Shown here one piece after another: positions 16,850 to 25,351 of a stretch of DNA of 64,000 nucleotides. The translations under genes were made by a program, and so were the position numbers. This stretch comes from JAUILA01 sp964563925. Its GTDB lineage: Bacteria > Bacteroidota > Bacteroidia > Cytophagales > Cyclobacteriaceae. The notes below the pieces were generated by a model that saw only the letters and a program-made list of their open reading frames with translations, was not told the origin of the DNA and did not search any database. How positions within the stretch are numbered: position 1 is the stretch's first letter; every line of letters starts with the position of its first letter. Location: contig CAZLZD010000002.1 of NCBI GenBank assembly GCA_964563925.1, forward strand, positions 1 through 64,000, in the 5' to 3' direction.

Positions 16850-17356
16850 TTAATCTACATTAAACATGATGAGTCCCCGGGTTACTTCGCCCCGCGCTGC
16901 TTCCGGCTCGGCTTCCAGGATAATTTCGTATTCGCCACCCGGCAGTTTGCCGGTATTCTCCCGGTAATCCATACTTTCCTGCTGATAGGCGCTGAGAATT
17001 GGAATGAAATCAAATGCTTCCGCCGGCAGGAACATACCACCAGGGATGTAGGGCATCGGCTCCCTTTCCAGGGTCCTGATCGTTTTGCCGTTGTGTTTTA
17101 CAATGGTGCGAAAGGTAAAAAAGGTGTAGTCCGGTTTTTCATCGGATTCCTTTTCATACCCGTCTCCTTCGAAAAAGAAAATAATTTGATTTTCCCCTTC
17201 CTTGAAGGCTTTGAACAGGTTCACGGTATACCCATCCGATTCCAGGCTGGCACGCGATGATTTGTTCACAGTGATTTTACCGTCGACCGATTGGGAGTAG
17301 GCAGCCAGGCTGCATACCGTCATCAGGAGGGTGAGAATGGCAATGGAGTTTTTCAT
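16850..17356 (-). CDS. Secreted protein of unknown function
   Basis: A 168-residue protein with a Sec signal (LLMTVCSLAAYSQ). The mature part is a probable beta-sandwich (QIIFFFEGDGYEKES, then ILEAEPEAA near the end). It lies between the two paralogous lipoprotein genes and is separated from them by 3 and 10 bases, so all are made from one message. No family is recognised. It may form an envelope complex with its operon partners, but this is only inferred from context. Confidence 0.65.
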   Translation of the reverse strand: MKNSIAILTLLMTVCSLAAYSQSVDGKITVNKSSRASLESDGYTVNLFKAFKEGENQIIFFFEGDGYEKESDEKPDYTFFTFRTIVKHNGKTIRTLEREPMPYIPGGMFLPAEAFDFIPILSAYQQESMDYRENTGKLPGGEYEIILEAEPEAARGEVTRGLIMFNVD

Positions 17357-17359
17357 AAT

Positions 17360-17950
17360 TTAATTCAGTTTGTTTAGTTGAAATTCATTGAGGTTTGACC
17401 ATAATTCGTCAGGCGTAAAGCCATTGGCCTTGATGTCGACCAGGTATCGGTCGCCATGAATAAACCGGAGAAATGTGTAGCGTTTGTTAATGTCATGGGT
17501 TTCATCGGCCACATACCCGTCGTGCTCTACGGCCTTTCGGTAATGACTTCCGTAATCCCGGTTGTTTCGCTCTTTTCCGATGATCATTTCAAATGCTATC
17601 CTGGTATTTTCCAGCTCGCCGGTCATATCATTGATCCGCAATTCGATATTCCTGCCTGTGTCATTGTCGTAGTAGGCCACAATACCTTGTTCGGGTATAT
17701 CGGAATGATCGTTGGGGCCGCTTTCGGTCAGCGGCAGCCGGAAAATGGATTGCGGTACCCAGGCCTCGAATTCTGCAGGAGTCATCGGGTCGGCGACGGT
17801 TGCTTCTGTGCCCGGCTCTGGTTCCGATTGAGCAACCGGTTCCGCCGGAACCTGTTCGGATACCGTTTCTTCCGGCTTATTTTCCGTGGTGCAGGACATG
17901 CCAAGGCCGAAGACCAGCATTACTGCGAAGGGTTTAAGTAGTCGTATCAT
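17360..17950 (-). CDS. Lipoprotein, paralogue of the protein at 16222-16839
   Basis: A 196-residue lipoprotein (VFGLGMSC, Cys20) with a long Glu/Pro/Val-rich linker (about 21-55) before the folded domain. That domain shares its order of motifs with the lipoprotein encoded at 16222-16839, as described there. The linker suggests that the domain reaches away from the membrane. The gene is 3 bases from each of its operon neighbours. The function is unknown. Confidence 0.7.
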   Translation of the reverse strand: MIRLLKPFAVMLVFGLGMSCTTENKPEETVSEQVPAEPVAQSEPEPGTEATVADPMTPAEFEAWVPQSIFRLPLTESGPNDHSDIPEQGIVAYYDNDTGRNIELRINDMTGELENTRIAFEMIIGKERNNRDYGSHYRKAVEHDGYVADETHDINKRYTFLRFIHGDRYLVDIKANGFTPDELWSNLNEFQLNKLN

Positions 17951-17953
17951 GAT

Positions 17954-18808
17954 TTATTTTTTACTGGTCATTGAACCCATGGCAGGGTATTCGGATGTTG
18001 TCAGTGAACGGGGTGATTCGGCAAGCTCCACACACTGCATGGTGATGTTGTTCTTTGCCTTTTTCTTGTCCGTCATATGCATTTCCATGACCATACCGGT
18101 CTCTCCGTTTTGCTGCAGCCATTCTTCATTAAACCCGTTGGGCATGTGCTGGCTTTTGTCGTAGATGCCGCTGAAGCTGATGGGGGCATCCCAGGTGACA
18201 TAGGAGATAAACTCATGTTCACTGTTTTCAAATTTGTACCCCTTGCAGGAATACCCCAGGATCTCTTTACCCTCGATTTCGGTCATGGTATATTCTTCCT
18301 GGGCGGAGTCGTCTGTTGGGATTTCAGGAAATTTCATGGCCATCGCCATTTTTTGTCCCTGCTGGTCCATGAACATGATCATCTGGTCTGACGGACCGTC
18401 GTACACCATGAACATCTGCTGATCTTCAGACAAGGCATATTCGCTGCCCCAGTAATCGGCCCCTTCTTTGAAATAGTACGTCATGAATATTTCCCCGTCT
18501 TGCTTCTTCAGCTGGTCAGACTCCATTTTTACTTTATATATCCAGTCAAATTCATAGGATGCCGGCAGGTCTTCCAGGCTGGATTGCTGATCTCCAACCG
18601 GCTGGGGGGCGTTTTTACCGAATTCCACCTCGAAAAGTTTATCGAGTGATTTCGCGGTTTTCTCCGCCACCTTGTCGGCGGTGGTTTGAACGATGGCATC
18701 TTCGGTGGCCTCTTTAACTTCTTCCTTGAGCTTTTTGAATAACTGAGCATGCCCTGCAGCACCGGCCAGGCTAAACAGAAATGTCAGTAGTAGAATTCGT
18801 GTTTTCAT
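17954..18808 (-). CDS. DUF4412 family secreted protein
   Basis: The protein has 284 residues from the ATG at 18806-18808, which starts a good signal peptide (ILLLTFLFSLAGAAGHAQ). The open frame reaches 18868 but that extension is not signal-like. After an amphipathic helix (KLKEEVKEATEDAIVQT) comes a DUF4412 domain, with typical segments FMTYYFKEGADYWGSEY, MFMVYDGPSDQMIMFMDQQG and EGKEILGYSCKGYKFEN. DUF4412 proteins are periplasmic and of unknown role; the fold resembles LolA/LppX-like lipid carriers, so lipoprotein or lipid handling is possible. It is the first gene of the five-gene operon and divergent from the sigma factor. Confidence 0.82.
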   Translation of the reverse strand: MKTRILLLTFLFSLAGAAGHAQLFKKLKEEVKEATEDAIVQTTADKVAEKTAKSLDKLFEVEFGKNAPQPVGDQQSSLEDLPASYEFDWIYKVKMESDQLKKQDGEIFMTYYFKEGADYWGSEYALSEDQQMFMVYDGPSDQMIMFMDQQGQKMAMAMKFPEIPTDDSAQEEYTMTEIEGKEILGYSCKGYKFENSEHEFISYVTWDAPISFSGIYDKSQHMPNGFNEEWLQQNGETGMVMEMHMTDKKKAKNNITMQCVELAESPRSLTTSEYPAMGSMTSKK

Positions 18809-18857
18809 AATCTGGTGATTTAGTGATGATTTCACCTCTTGATGTTTCTTTTGGAGA

Positions 18858-18908
18858 AAGGTTAACATGCTTGGCCGGAAAGTTTTATTTTTACTTCATG
18901 TTAACCTT
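18858..18908. promoter_or_regulatory. Perfect 12-base inverted repeat between divergent operons
   Basis: AAGGTTAACATG at 18858-18869 and its exact complement CATGTTAACCTT at 18897-18908 face each other across 27 bases. They lie in the 118-base space between the divergent DUF4412 operon and sigma factor gene. Each arm contains the palindrome GTTAAC. The arm starts are 39 bases apart, near four helical turns, so a regulator bound to both arms would sit on the same face of the helix. A related GGGTTAACAT occurs at 23864-23873. Confidence 0.55.
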
Positions 18909-18926
18909 AAGACATGGCGGTCATTA

Positions 18927-19478
18927 ATGAGTAGAGAGGTAATTGCCTTACTGAAGAATGGGGACCGTGAGACACTTACACGCATTTATTCTGAGTACAG
19001 ATCGGAATTCAGTGCCTTTGCCCGGCAATTCGGGCTCCGCGAGGCAGACAGCCAGGATGTCTACCAGGATGCGCTTATTGTAACCTATGAAAAGGCGCGC
19101 TCCGGCCAGCTGGAAAGGCTGGATTGTACATTGAAGACTTATTTGTTCAGTGTGGGTAAATACATGATGCTTAATCTGCGGCGCAGCGAACAGCGGTCTG
19201 TCCGTGCCCTGAGTGAGTATGCCCTGGAAGAAGAGGATATTGCCCTGATGGAGGAGGTGGGACAGCGGGAGACGGTGTCTGAATACCAGCGGTTATTGCT
19301 GGAGAATTTCAGCCGCCTGGGCAAGACCTGCCGGGAGATCCTGGATCTTTTTTACAGGCGGGGCCAGTCACTGGACCAGATCATGGATATCCTGGGCTAT
19401 GAGAGCAAGAATGTAGTGAAAAGCCAGAAGTCACGATGTTTGAAAACATTGCGTGAATACGTTAATGAGCATGAGTAA
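18927..19478 (+). CDS. ECF-like sigma-70 family RNA polymerase sigma factor
   Basis: The protein has about 183 residues from the ATG at 18927, where MSREVIALLKNGDRETLTRIY starts a normal sigma region 2 helix. An upstream ATG at 18867 lies in the inverted repeat and gives no conserved sequence. Region 2 covers about 20-85 (DSQDVYQDALIVTYEKA) and region 4 about 125-180 (SLDQIMDILGYESKNVVKSQKSR), joined by an acidic linker. It belongs to the Bacteroidota group of ECF sigma factors that precede TPR/anti-sigma genes. Its end overlaps the next gene, so the two products are made together. Likely targets are the divergent envelope operon and the CHAT gene, by inference. Confidence 0.85.
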   Translation: MSREVIALLKNGDRETLTRIYSEYRSEFSAFARQFGLREADSQDVYQDALIVTYEKARSGQLERLDCTLKTYLFSVGKYMMLNLRRSEQRSVRALSEYALEEEDIALMEEVGQRETVSEYQRLLLENFSRLGKTCREILDLFYRRGQSLDQIMDILGYESKNVVKSQKSRCLKTLREYVNEHE

Positions 19479-20190
19479 CGAAGAACTATTGAATGCCTAT
19501 TTTGAAGGGACTCTTTCACCGGAAGAGCAAAGGGAGTTCCAGCGTCTGATGGAGGAGAATCCCGGCTTCAGGGAGGACGTTGCATTCCGTCAGGAGCTCA
19601 GACAGGCATTACGCAGGCAGGAGAGGGAAGAACTCAGGGACCTGCTTTCCGGACACGCAGCGAAAGACCGGCAATTCTCTATTCGCAGGTATATCCCGGT
19701 GATGGTTGCTGCCACCATCGTTCTCCTTGTTGCCATTGGTTACCTGATCATGAGGGAAACCGTGGAGCCTGATCCATCCTCCCTGTACATGGCCTATTTT
19801 GAGCCTTATGAGAACGTGGTGCACCCCATTGAACGGGGCAATCCTGTCCAGGACCTGGCGTCCAGGGCTTTTTATGCCTATGAGAATGAAAACTACGAGG
19901 AGGCAATCAGGTTATTCGGTCAGCTGGCCGAACAGGAGCCCGATCCGTATATTGATTTTTATAGTGGTATCGTGCTTTTGCAGCTCAACCGGGACCAGGA
20001 GGCGGTGAGACGTTTCCAGGATTACCTGGCATCAGACGGCCCATTGAAAGACCGGGCCGAATGGTACCTCGCATTGGGCTATCTCAAGCTCGGGGAGCTT
20101 GAAAAGGCACGTGAACTCCTTACCGGATTAAGGGATGAGGAAGCCTTCAACGCTGAAAAAGCTGGCCGGATCCTGTATGAACTGGATTAG
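19465..20190 (+). CDS. Membrane-anchored anti-sigma-like TPR protein
   Basis: The product has about 240 residues, starting at ATG 19465 or 19471 (MSMSNEELL or MSNEELL), inside the end of the sigma gene. The N-terminal part (about 1-65) is the EELLNAYFEGTLSPEEQREF type seen in anti-sigma factors of this group. A transmembrane helix follows (PVMVAATIVLLVAIGYLIM, about 80-98). The periplasmic part has TPR-like repeats (AFYAYENENYEEAIRLFGQL, AEWYLALGYLKLGELEKAREL). By family analogy it holds the sigma factor at the membrane until a signal arrives. No zinc-binding motif is present. Its last 4 bases overlap the end of the opposite CHAT gene. Confidence 0.78.
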   Translation: MSMSNEELLNAYFEGTLSPEEQREFQRLMEENPGFREDVAFRQELRQALRRQEREELRDLLSGHAAKDRQFSIRRYIPVMVAATIVLLVAIGYLIMRETVEPDPSSLYMAYFEPYENVVHPIERGNPVQDLASRAFYAYENENYEEAIRLFGQLAEQEPDPYIDFYSGIVLLQLNRDQEAVRRFQDYLASDGPLKDRAEWYLALGYLKLGELEKARELLTGLRDEEAFNAEKAGRILYELD

Positions 20191-23100
20191 CCTGTAGTAT
20201 TTTTTTTGCGATATAGGACCAGGCCGAATACGCCGCCCAGCACCAGTATACCGATTCCCACAACGTACAGCAGGTTGGATTCACCGGTATGTAGTGGCTC
20301 ATTATCACCAATCAGCGTAAATGCAGCCCAGTAGTACGGTTCTGCCGTATAGGCATCTGCCTGCTCAAGAAAACGAAGCTTTGCCCGGCGCAGGGCTTCC
20401 GCTTTGCCGGCACCCTGTTCCAGTTCGGCATTGAAAAGCTGCATGATTTGTGAGGTCGAATTATCGGGAACCGACCAGAGCGACATCATGATATTCGGAA
20501 CACCCGCATAGAAGAATCCTTTTGCCAGGCTGACGACCCCTTCTCCGCTTTTCAGCTGACCAAAGCCTGTATTGCAGGCACTCAGACAGGCAAGCTGCGC
20601 ACGGAGCTCCATGTTATAGAGCTCATAGGTGTGAAGCAGTCCGTCTTCGGTGGAATCGGGGGATACGGAAAACACCAGGCGCGAGCGCATGGGTTCTTCA
20701 TCATCGATGATGGCGTGGGAGGCAATATGAATTATCCCGGCCTGACGGGCACGGGTTTTAAAGGCGGATTCGGTGGCATCCGGTCCGGTAAGGAATTCCC
20801 CGTTCCAGATACCGGCCGACTGCCTGATTTCTTCCTTTGCCATAGGCAGATCCACGAGCTCGGATGCCAGCTCATTGTCACGCGCTGACCGTGAGGCAAG
20901 AAGCGGGTTGCCCTGTTTTTGATATTCCGGTGAAAAACCGATATACGGCCCGGTGAAGTCCGTTTTTTTGTTGCCTTCTCCCGGCAAGGATGCCGAATGG
21001 GCATAGGTTACGATATATTTCTTTAGCAGATAACTCCCCGGGTCGCCTGAGGCAGTGATAAGAACCTCAAACGGGAGATAATGGAGAATCTGGTCAGGAA
21101 CAATCATCAGGGTGGTAACCTCCGGCCCGCTTTTGGTCAACACCGGTTCCAGAATGGCCTGGTATGCCTTGTGGGAGGTGGCGGGGTCAAATGATTTATT
21201 TCTGATTTGCTGCAGTATTTGTTCGATGCCACCTGAAACATCGGTTTGGGTCATTACGGGCCATACAGAATCCCGGGTAATACCAAGGGCATAAAGGGTG
21301 GAGTCGCCGAGGAAATAGTTGATCATGAGGGTCCCTTCGTCCAGCGCGAGTTGTGTTTCCGTCAGGGATGCTGTGAGTGCCTGGTGCCTGATCTCAAAAT
21401 ATTGCGGATACTGCTCTTCAATTTTACTCAGGAGAAAATCGTGGGAACGCTTTGCCTGGAAATACCTGGTATTCATTGCCGCGATTCCTGTGGTATCCCC
21501 TGAAGCCTGCAGGTCAAACCGTTGCTGTTCAATTTGAGAAAGGGACCTGGCAAGCCTGCGCTCTTCACGCGCCAGGGTATCGGGCAAGGCTGAAGCCAGG
21601 TATTCCTGCCTGGTCTGGATTCGTTCGAATAACAGCACCGACTTGCTTTTTTCCATGATCATAAAAGCATTGGCCAGATAGGCCGGGTCCCCGCCGGACT
21701 CATACAATGCCAGTGCGATGCGCAGTGCATCCTCAAAGAATTCGCGGGTCCGGGTGAGCAGGATCTCCTTCGACTCCGGTGTCTGGTATTCGGTGCGCAG
21801 GATATCGATAGACCGGCTCGTAGCACGGGCGGCACGATGCCCGGATTCAAGGTAGTGTATATCCGACGTTTCCAACCAGCGTGTATACAGTAATTTTGTT
21901 TTAAGGGCCAGTATTTCAATAAGTTTCCTGCGCGATACGGAAGGTCCTGAAACATCCGGATTTTGATCCGGGGAAAGGTCCTCGAAATCCTGCATGATCC
22001 TGGTCAGTGCAATCTGGCATTGCCTGAGGGCCTCGCTCGTACGACCGGTCGCCTGCATCACCTGGGCCAGGTGGAAGTAATTTCTGCCGGTAAACAGGTG
22101 TTTACTGGGCATGACCTTCTCAGCAAGTTCAATGGAAGTGAGAATGCCTTCCTCTGCTTCTTTATACATGCCAAATGTGAGGTAGAAGTCATTAATATAG
22201 GCATAGTAACTGACCAGTTCCGGGTGTTCCTTACCATAAAGCTTCTCATTGAGGGCAAGACCCTTTTCAAAATAACGCAGGGCCGAGTCAGGCTGGTTTA
22301 ATTTTGTATACCCACTTCCCAGGTTGACGAGTACAATGGCGGCGAAAGGGCTCTCTGAACCGATGGAAACCTTATAATTCTCCAGCGCCATTTTACTGTA
22401 CTTAACGGCATTTTTATAATCTCCTTTGTTGGAATAGGCAGCACCAATGTTCATGTAGGCAATGCCTACTGACCGGTGGGAGGGTCCGAATTTCTTTTTA
22501 ATCAGGTCAATCGCCTTATTGAGGTAAAAGATGGCCAGGTCATTGTCGTATTTCTCAAGGTAGATATACCCCAGGTTGTTGTAGCATTTTAATGTGGCGA
22601 TATGATCCTCTCCACGCGTGGCCACATTGAGTTCAATCGCTTTACGCTGGGCTTCTTCCGCCTTGTCCCAATCCGATTTCTGGGTATAGGCCATGCCCAG
22701 GTCGGTATATCGGTCAGCCGTTTGGGCACTTCCCTTTCCGTACATATCGAGGCTCATGTCCAGGGCAGACTCGAAATAGTATACACAACTGTCAAGATTT
22801 CCGGCATAGCCGTGGGCATATCCCAGATCGGTATACAGGGAGCGCCGGGTTTCCGCAGACTCCGTGAGGGTTTCTTCCTGGGACTTGGCCAGGTAGAGAT
22901 AGCGAAAAGATTCGGGAAAATTACCCTTGATCCACCAGTTGATCCGTCCCATCTGTATCAGGATTTCAAGGTAGTCAGGATCTGCCTTCGACAACTGTTT
23001 TTCATCGTGCAGGGCAATGGTGCTCAGGGCCGTTTCCTCGGCCTGAGGGTATTTGTCCATTCTCAGGTAATTGCGGCTCACCCCGGCGGAGGCCTCAATA

Positions 23101-23306
23101 TACTTCTCCCACAAATCATTCTCCCGGTAATAGGCCCGGGCCTTTTCATAAAAATAGAGGGCGGAATCCCGAAATTCTGATTCCTGGGCCTTGCCTGCAC
23201 GTTCCATCCATTCCCCTGCTGGATCCTGGCTCTGCCCGAAGGCGAGCGTGCACAGGTACAGGCAGCAAAGGGTTCCTAAATACTTTTTCACCAGATAGTT
23301 TATCAT
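20187..23306 (-). CDS. CHAT domain protease-like protein with tetratricopeptide repeats
   Basis: The 1039-residue protein has a signal peptide (LCCLYLCTLAFGQ), about ten TPR repeats in residues 40-460, a helical linker, a C-terminal CHAT domain (about 690-1000) and a transmembrane helix near 1012-1033. CHAT is a caspase-fold peptidase domain. The catalytic dyad is present, with His864 in HIASHA and Cys911 in SACNTGFG, so it may cleave proteins, which would be in the periplasm given the signal peptide and the C-terminal anchor. TPR-CHAT proteins act in proteolytic signalling and, with gasdermins or Csx29, in immunity; in Bacteroidota they often sit beside this sigma/TPR pair, as here. Substrate unknown. 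Confidence 0.85.
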   Translation of the reverse strand: MINYLVKKYLGTLCCLYLCTLAFGQSQDPAGEWMERAGKAQESEFRDSALYFYEKARAYYRENDLWEKYIEASAGVSRNYLRMDKYPQAEETALSTIALHDEKQLSKADPDYLEILIQMGRINWWIKGNFPESFRYLYLAKSQEETLTESAETRRSLYTDLGYAHGYAGNLDSCVYYFESALDMSLDMYGKGSAQTADRYTDLGMAYTQKSDWDKAEEAQRKAIELNVATRGEDHIATLKCYNNLGYIYLEKYDNDLAIFYLNKAIDLIKKKFGPSHRSVGIAYMNIGAAYSNKGDYKNAVKYSKMALENYKVSIGSESPFAAIVLVNLGSGYTKLNQPDSALRYFEKGLALNEKLYGKEHPELVSYYAYINDFYLTFGMYKEAEEGILTSIELAEKVMPSKHLFTGRNYFHLAQVMQATGRTSEALRQCQIALTRIMQDFEDLSPDQNPDVSGPSVSRRKLIEILALKTKLLYTRWLETSDIHYLESGHRAARATSRSIDILRTEYQTPESKEILLTRTREFFEDALRIALALYESGGDPAYLANAFMIMEKSKSVLLFERIQTRQEYLASALPDTLAREERRLARSLSQIEQQRFDLQASGDTTGIAAMNTRYFQAKRSHDFLLSKIEEQYPQYFEIRHQALTASLTETQLALDEGTLMINYFLGDSTLYALGITRDSVWPVMTQTDVSGGIEQILQQIRNKSFDPATSHKAYQAILEPVLTKSGPEVTTLMIVPDQILHYLPFEVLITASGDPGSYLLKKYIVTYAHSASLPGEGNKKTDFTGPYIGFSPEYQKQGNPLLASRSARDNELASELVDLPMAKEEIRQSAGIWNGEFLTGPDATESAFKTRARQAGIIHIASHAIIDDEEPMRSRLVFSVSPDSTEDGLLHTYELYNMELRAQLACLSACNTGFGQLKSGEGVVSLAKGFFYAGVPNIMMSLWSVPDNSTSQIMQLFNAELEQGAGKAEALRRAKLRFLEQADAYTAEPYYWAAFTLIGDNEPLHTGESNLLYVVGIGILVLGGVFGLVLYRKKNTTG

Positions 23307-23386
23307 TGATTGAAAAAGTCAAGATACGTGAAGAATGCCAATGAGTACTTGTATAAATGCGTACTCCCGTGTTGTATTTTGGAATT

Positions 23387-23818
23387 TTAAAGCCTTGTCC
23401 ACACCTGGTAGTTTCCTGCCCCGGCGGCAGCCACACTGATCTCTATCTCATCGTCACTGATAACCTTGATGGTAGCCTCGTAATAATCCCCGTCACTTCC
23501 CAGCTCTTCATGTTCAAAGGTTGATTCATCCAGGACCTTGATATTACGCCATTTGATGTCACCGGTGCTGAGACTGCTGCCAGCCGGATCAGTTACCGTA
23601 CCTGTATCGTCCGTCACATTAATTTCCATCCCGTTATTCGTCGTGTTGTTTCCACCGGTCCGTAACCAGTCACCGGCCATAAATGCCACGGTAAGCGCAG
23701 GGGCGGGGTCATCCTCCTCCTCATCTCCAAACAGGTCGCAGGAGGGGAGCAGGCAAAAAGACAGGAGAATGGTCAGAATGAGGGACAGATTCCGGAAATT
23801 GAATTTTGTAGTATTCAT
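23387..23818 (-). CDS. Lipoprotein with a small beta-barrel domain
   Basis: A 143-residue lipoprotein (LSFCLLPSC, Cys27) with an acidic tether (DLFGDEEEDDPAP) and a domain of about 95 residues. The domain starts VAFMAGDWLRTGG and ends AAGAGNYQVWTRL, which suggests a lipocalin-like barrel. No named family is recognised. The GTTAAC-type motif lies 46-55 bases before its start. It follows the CHAT gene in map order, is transcribed in the same direction and has an 80-base gap, so it could be cotranscribed or separate. Confidence 0.65.
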   Translation of the reverse strand: MNTTKFNFRNLSLILTILLSFCLLPSCDLFGDEEEDDPAPALTVAFMAGDWLRTGGNNTTNNGMEINVTDDTGTVTDPAGSSLSTGDIKWRNIKVLDESTFEHEELGSDGDYYEATIKVISDDEIEISVAAAGAGNYQVWTRL

Positions 23819-24139
23819 GATCAGCTTGTTTGGTTTCTGTTCCTTTATGTCGGATGCGCGGAAGGGTTAACATTTTTCTGAAAAAAAAGGTAATGGATAA
23901 TAAAGCATTGAATTCCGTTAATTAAACAGAGGCAGGGAAAGGTATCGGGGATTATTTTTGTTTCAGATCATAAGGGTTATTGGAATCGGTTATCCATAAT
24001 CCCGGAAATGCCCGGTCGGTGTGTTCTTCAGGAGAGGCACACATGGCCAGGAAGTTCCGGGATTTTTTTGTTAACAACCCGTCTGAAAAAACAAAAGAGG
24101 CCTTTCGGCCTCCTTCATCCCTTATGAAAATTCTTGTGT
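23819..24139. other. Intergenic region with a GTTAAC motif and a terminator
   Basis: These 321 bases hold no convincing gene; the 66-codon frame at 23980-24180 is not protein-like. GGGTTAACAT at 23864-23873 is a probable regulatory site for the lipoprotein gene. GTTAAC also occurs at 24070-24075. A minus-strand terminator lies at 24084-24112. Confidence 0.6.
24084..24112 (-). terminator. Rho-independent terminator of the outer-membrane barrel gene
   Basis: On the minus strand a 6-base stem, GAGGCC-GAAA-GGCCTC (24112-24097), with a stable GAAA tetraloop is followed by TTTTGTTTTTTC. It lies 28 bases after the stop codon at 24140. Confidence 0.88.
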
Positions 24140-25240
24140 TTATTCGGAGATATCCCCCCCGGAGGGTAGCCTGTACGTAATGCCGATGTTGATAAGGTAA
24201 TCAGCAAAGGCCGCATCGCCATTTCGCGGCTGACCGGTTTCAATTTCTGTCTCCCGGTCGGTCAGGCTTTGTGGCCGTTCCCGGCGCACAGCCACCGGAA
24301 CCGAGGCGTTGAGATTCCATCTGCCTGCCATGAAGCTGAGGCCCGGCTCGACGGAAAGCACATTGCCCGGACGACGGAATCCCTCGCTGGATCCGAAAAC
24401 GTCTTCTACGGGTACACCTTCGTAGCGGACCCCTCCAAAAAGGCTCCAGGCAGGATTAATAACCCAGCTGGTGCCGGCCCGGAATGAGAACTGGTCGGGT
24501 ACCGACATAATGGATTCATTTTCAAGCACCGGGCTCAGTGTCTCACGAAAAGTATGCGTCCCATTGGTTTCCCGGGGATTGAACAGGTAAAAGCCACTTA
24601 CATAAAATCCTACCCGGGTCGACATGAGGTAGTATGCCTGGCCCTGGAGTAACAGGCCAAACCCGCCATCACCGGGCTGTATGCTCTGGTCAACCGGACG
24701 GGTTTCCGGTCCGCCGTCGGGCCCCACGTTGTAAAAGATATCCGACGCATTAAAATTCCCGGTAGGCAGCTTAACCCCCAGGCCGAGCTGTACGTTGGTG
24801 GAAGGATTCTTCAATGGATCGGCCAGCCAGTAGCTTCCGCTGACCGTCACGTCACCAAGACCCCGTGAATAGGTGGTATGGCGCTCATCACGCCCGTGTT
24901 CGTACAGGGACGAACGCGTATTAAGGACAAAAGGAAGGGTGAGTGCCAGCTGCCAGCGGTCTGATATGCCGTAGGCGATCTGGTAATCAAAGGAGTGACT
25001 ATGATTAATAACTTCGGTGTTGTTGGTGACCCGGTCCGGCTCCTCTTCGGTACCCCGGAAGTGACGGAAAGATTTGAAGTACCGGTAATTCATGCTGAAC
25101 AGGAATTCTCCGGAAGGGGAGGAATTGATCTGGCCGTAGGTTGGCGAACACGTGGAAAAATGCCGGATGGCCACACATCCCTGGGAGAAGGATTCGCTCA
25201 CGATGCAGAGAAAGGACAGGAACAGGATGACATATCGCAT
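24140..25240 (-). CDS. Outer membrane beta-barrel protein
   Basis: This 366-residue protein has a signal peptide (VILFLSFLCIVSESFSQ) and a mature part with alternating hydrophobic strands, for example SRGLGDVTVSGSYWLADP and VQLGLGVKLPTG. It ends FADYLINIGITYRLPSGGD. The GLGDVTV and KLPTG signatures recall the transporter-type barrels that are often annotated as phenol-degradation MetA-like. Here they more likely mean a general outer-membrane channel. Residues 21-40 (GCVAIRHFSTCSP) include two cysteines that could form a disulfide or a cluster site near the periplasm. The gene is divergent from the histidine kinase, which makes it a candidate target of the two-component system. Confidence 0.75.
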   Translation of the reverse strand: MRYVILFLSFLCIVSESFSQGCVAIRHFSTCSPTYGQINSSPSGEFLFSMNYRYFKSFRHFRGTEEEPDRVTNNTEVINHSHSFDYQIAYGISDRWQLALTLPFVLNTRSSLYEHGRDERHTTYSRGLGDVTVSGSYWLADPLKNPSTNVQLGLGVKLPTGNFNASDIFYNVGPDGGPETRPVDQSIQPGDGGFGLLLQGQAYYLMSTRVGFYVSGFYLFNPRETNGTHTFRETLSPVLENESIMSVPDQFSFRAGTSWVINPAWSLFGGVRYEGVPVEDVFGSSEGFRRPGNVLSVEPGLSFMAGRWNLNASVPVAVRRERPQSLTDRETEIETGQPRNGDAAFADYLINIGITYRLPSGGDISE

Positions 25241-25300
25241 AATTCAGAACGGTTTGTTCGTGCAAGGTGGTGTTTTTTTTGATGCAGGGTAGTGAACGAA

Positions 25301-25330
25301 AGGTTAATGATTCTTAACAAAACGTTAAAT
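25301..25330. promoter_or_regulatory. Phased TTAA repeats upstream of the two-component system
   Basis: TTAA occurs at 25304, 25314 and 25325, inside AGGTTAATGA, TTCTTAACAA and AACGTTAAAT. The 10 and 11 base spacing is one helical turn, the arrangement preferred by OmpR/PhoB-type regulators, and the regulator encoded next door is of that type. The site lies between the divergent barrel and kinase genes. Confidence 0.4.
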
Positions 25331-25351
25331 CGGTGTTTTTTACCTTAAAAA

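Noticed and set aside
20187..23306. A type III-E (Craspase) CRISPR effector
   Set aside because: A TPR-CHAT protein is present, but there is no gRAMP or Cas7 fusion protein or array in the window, and the protein carries a signal peptide.
24140..25240. A phenol degradation MetA-type transporter
   Set aside because: Only generic barrel motifs support it and no phenol catabolic genes are near.
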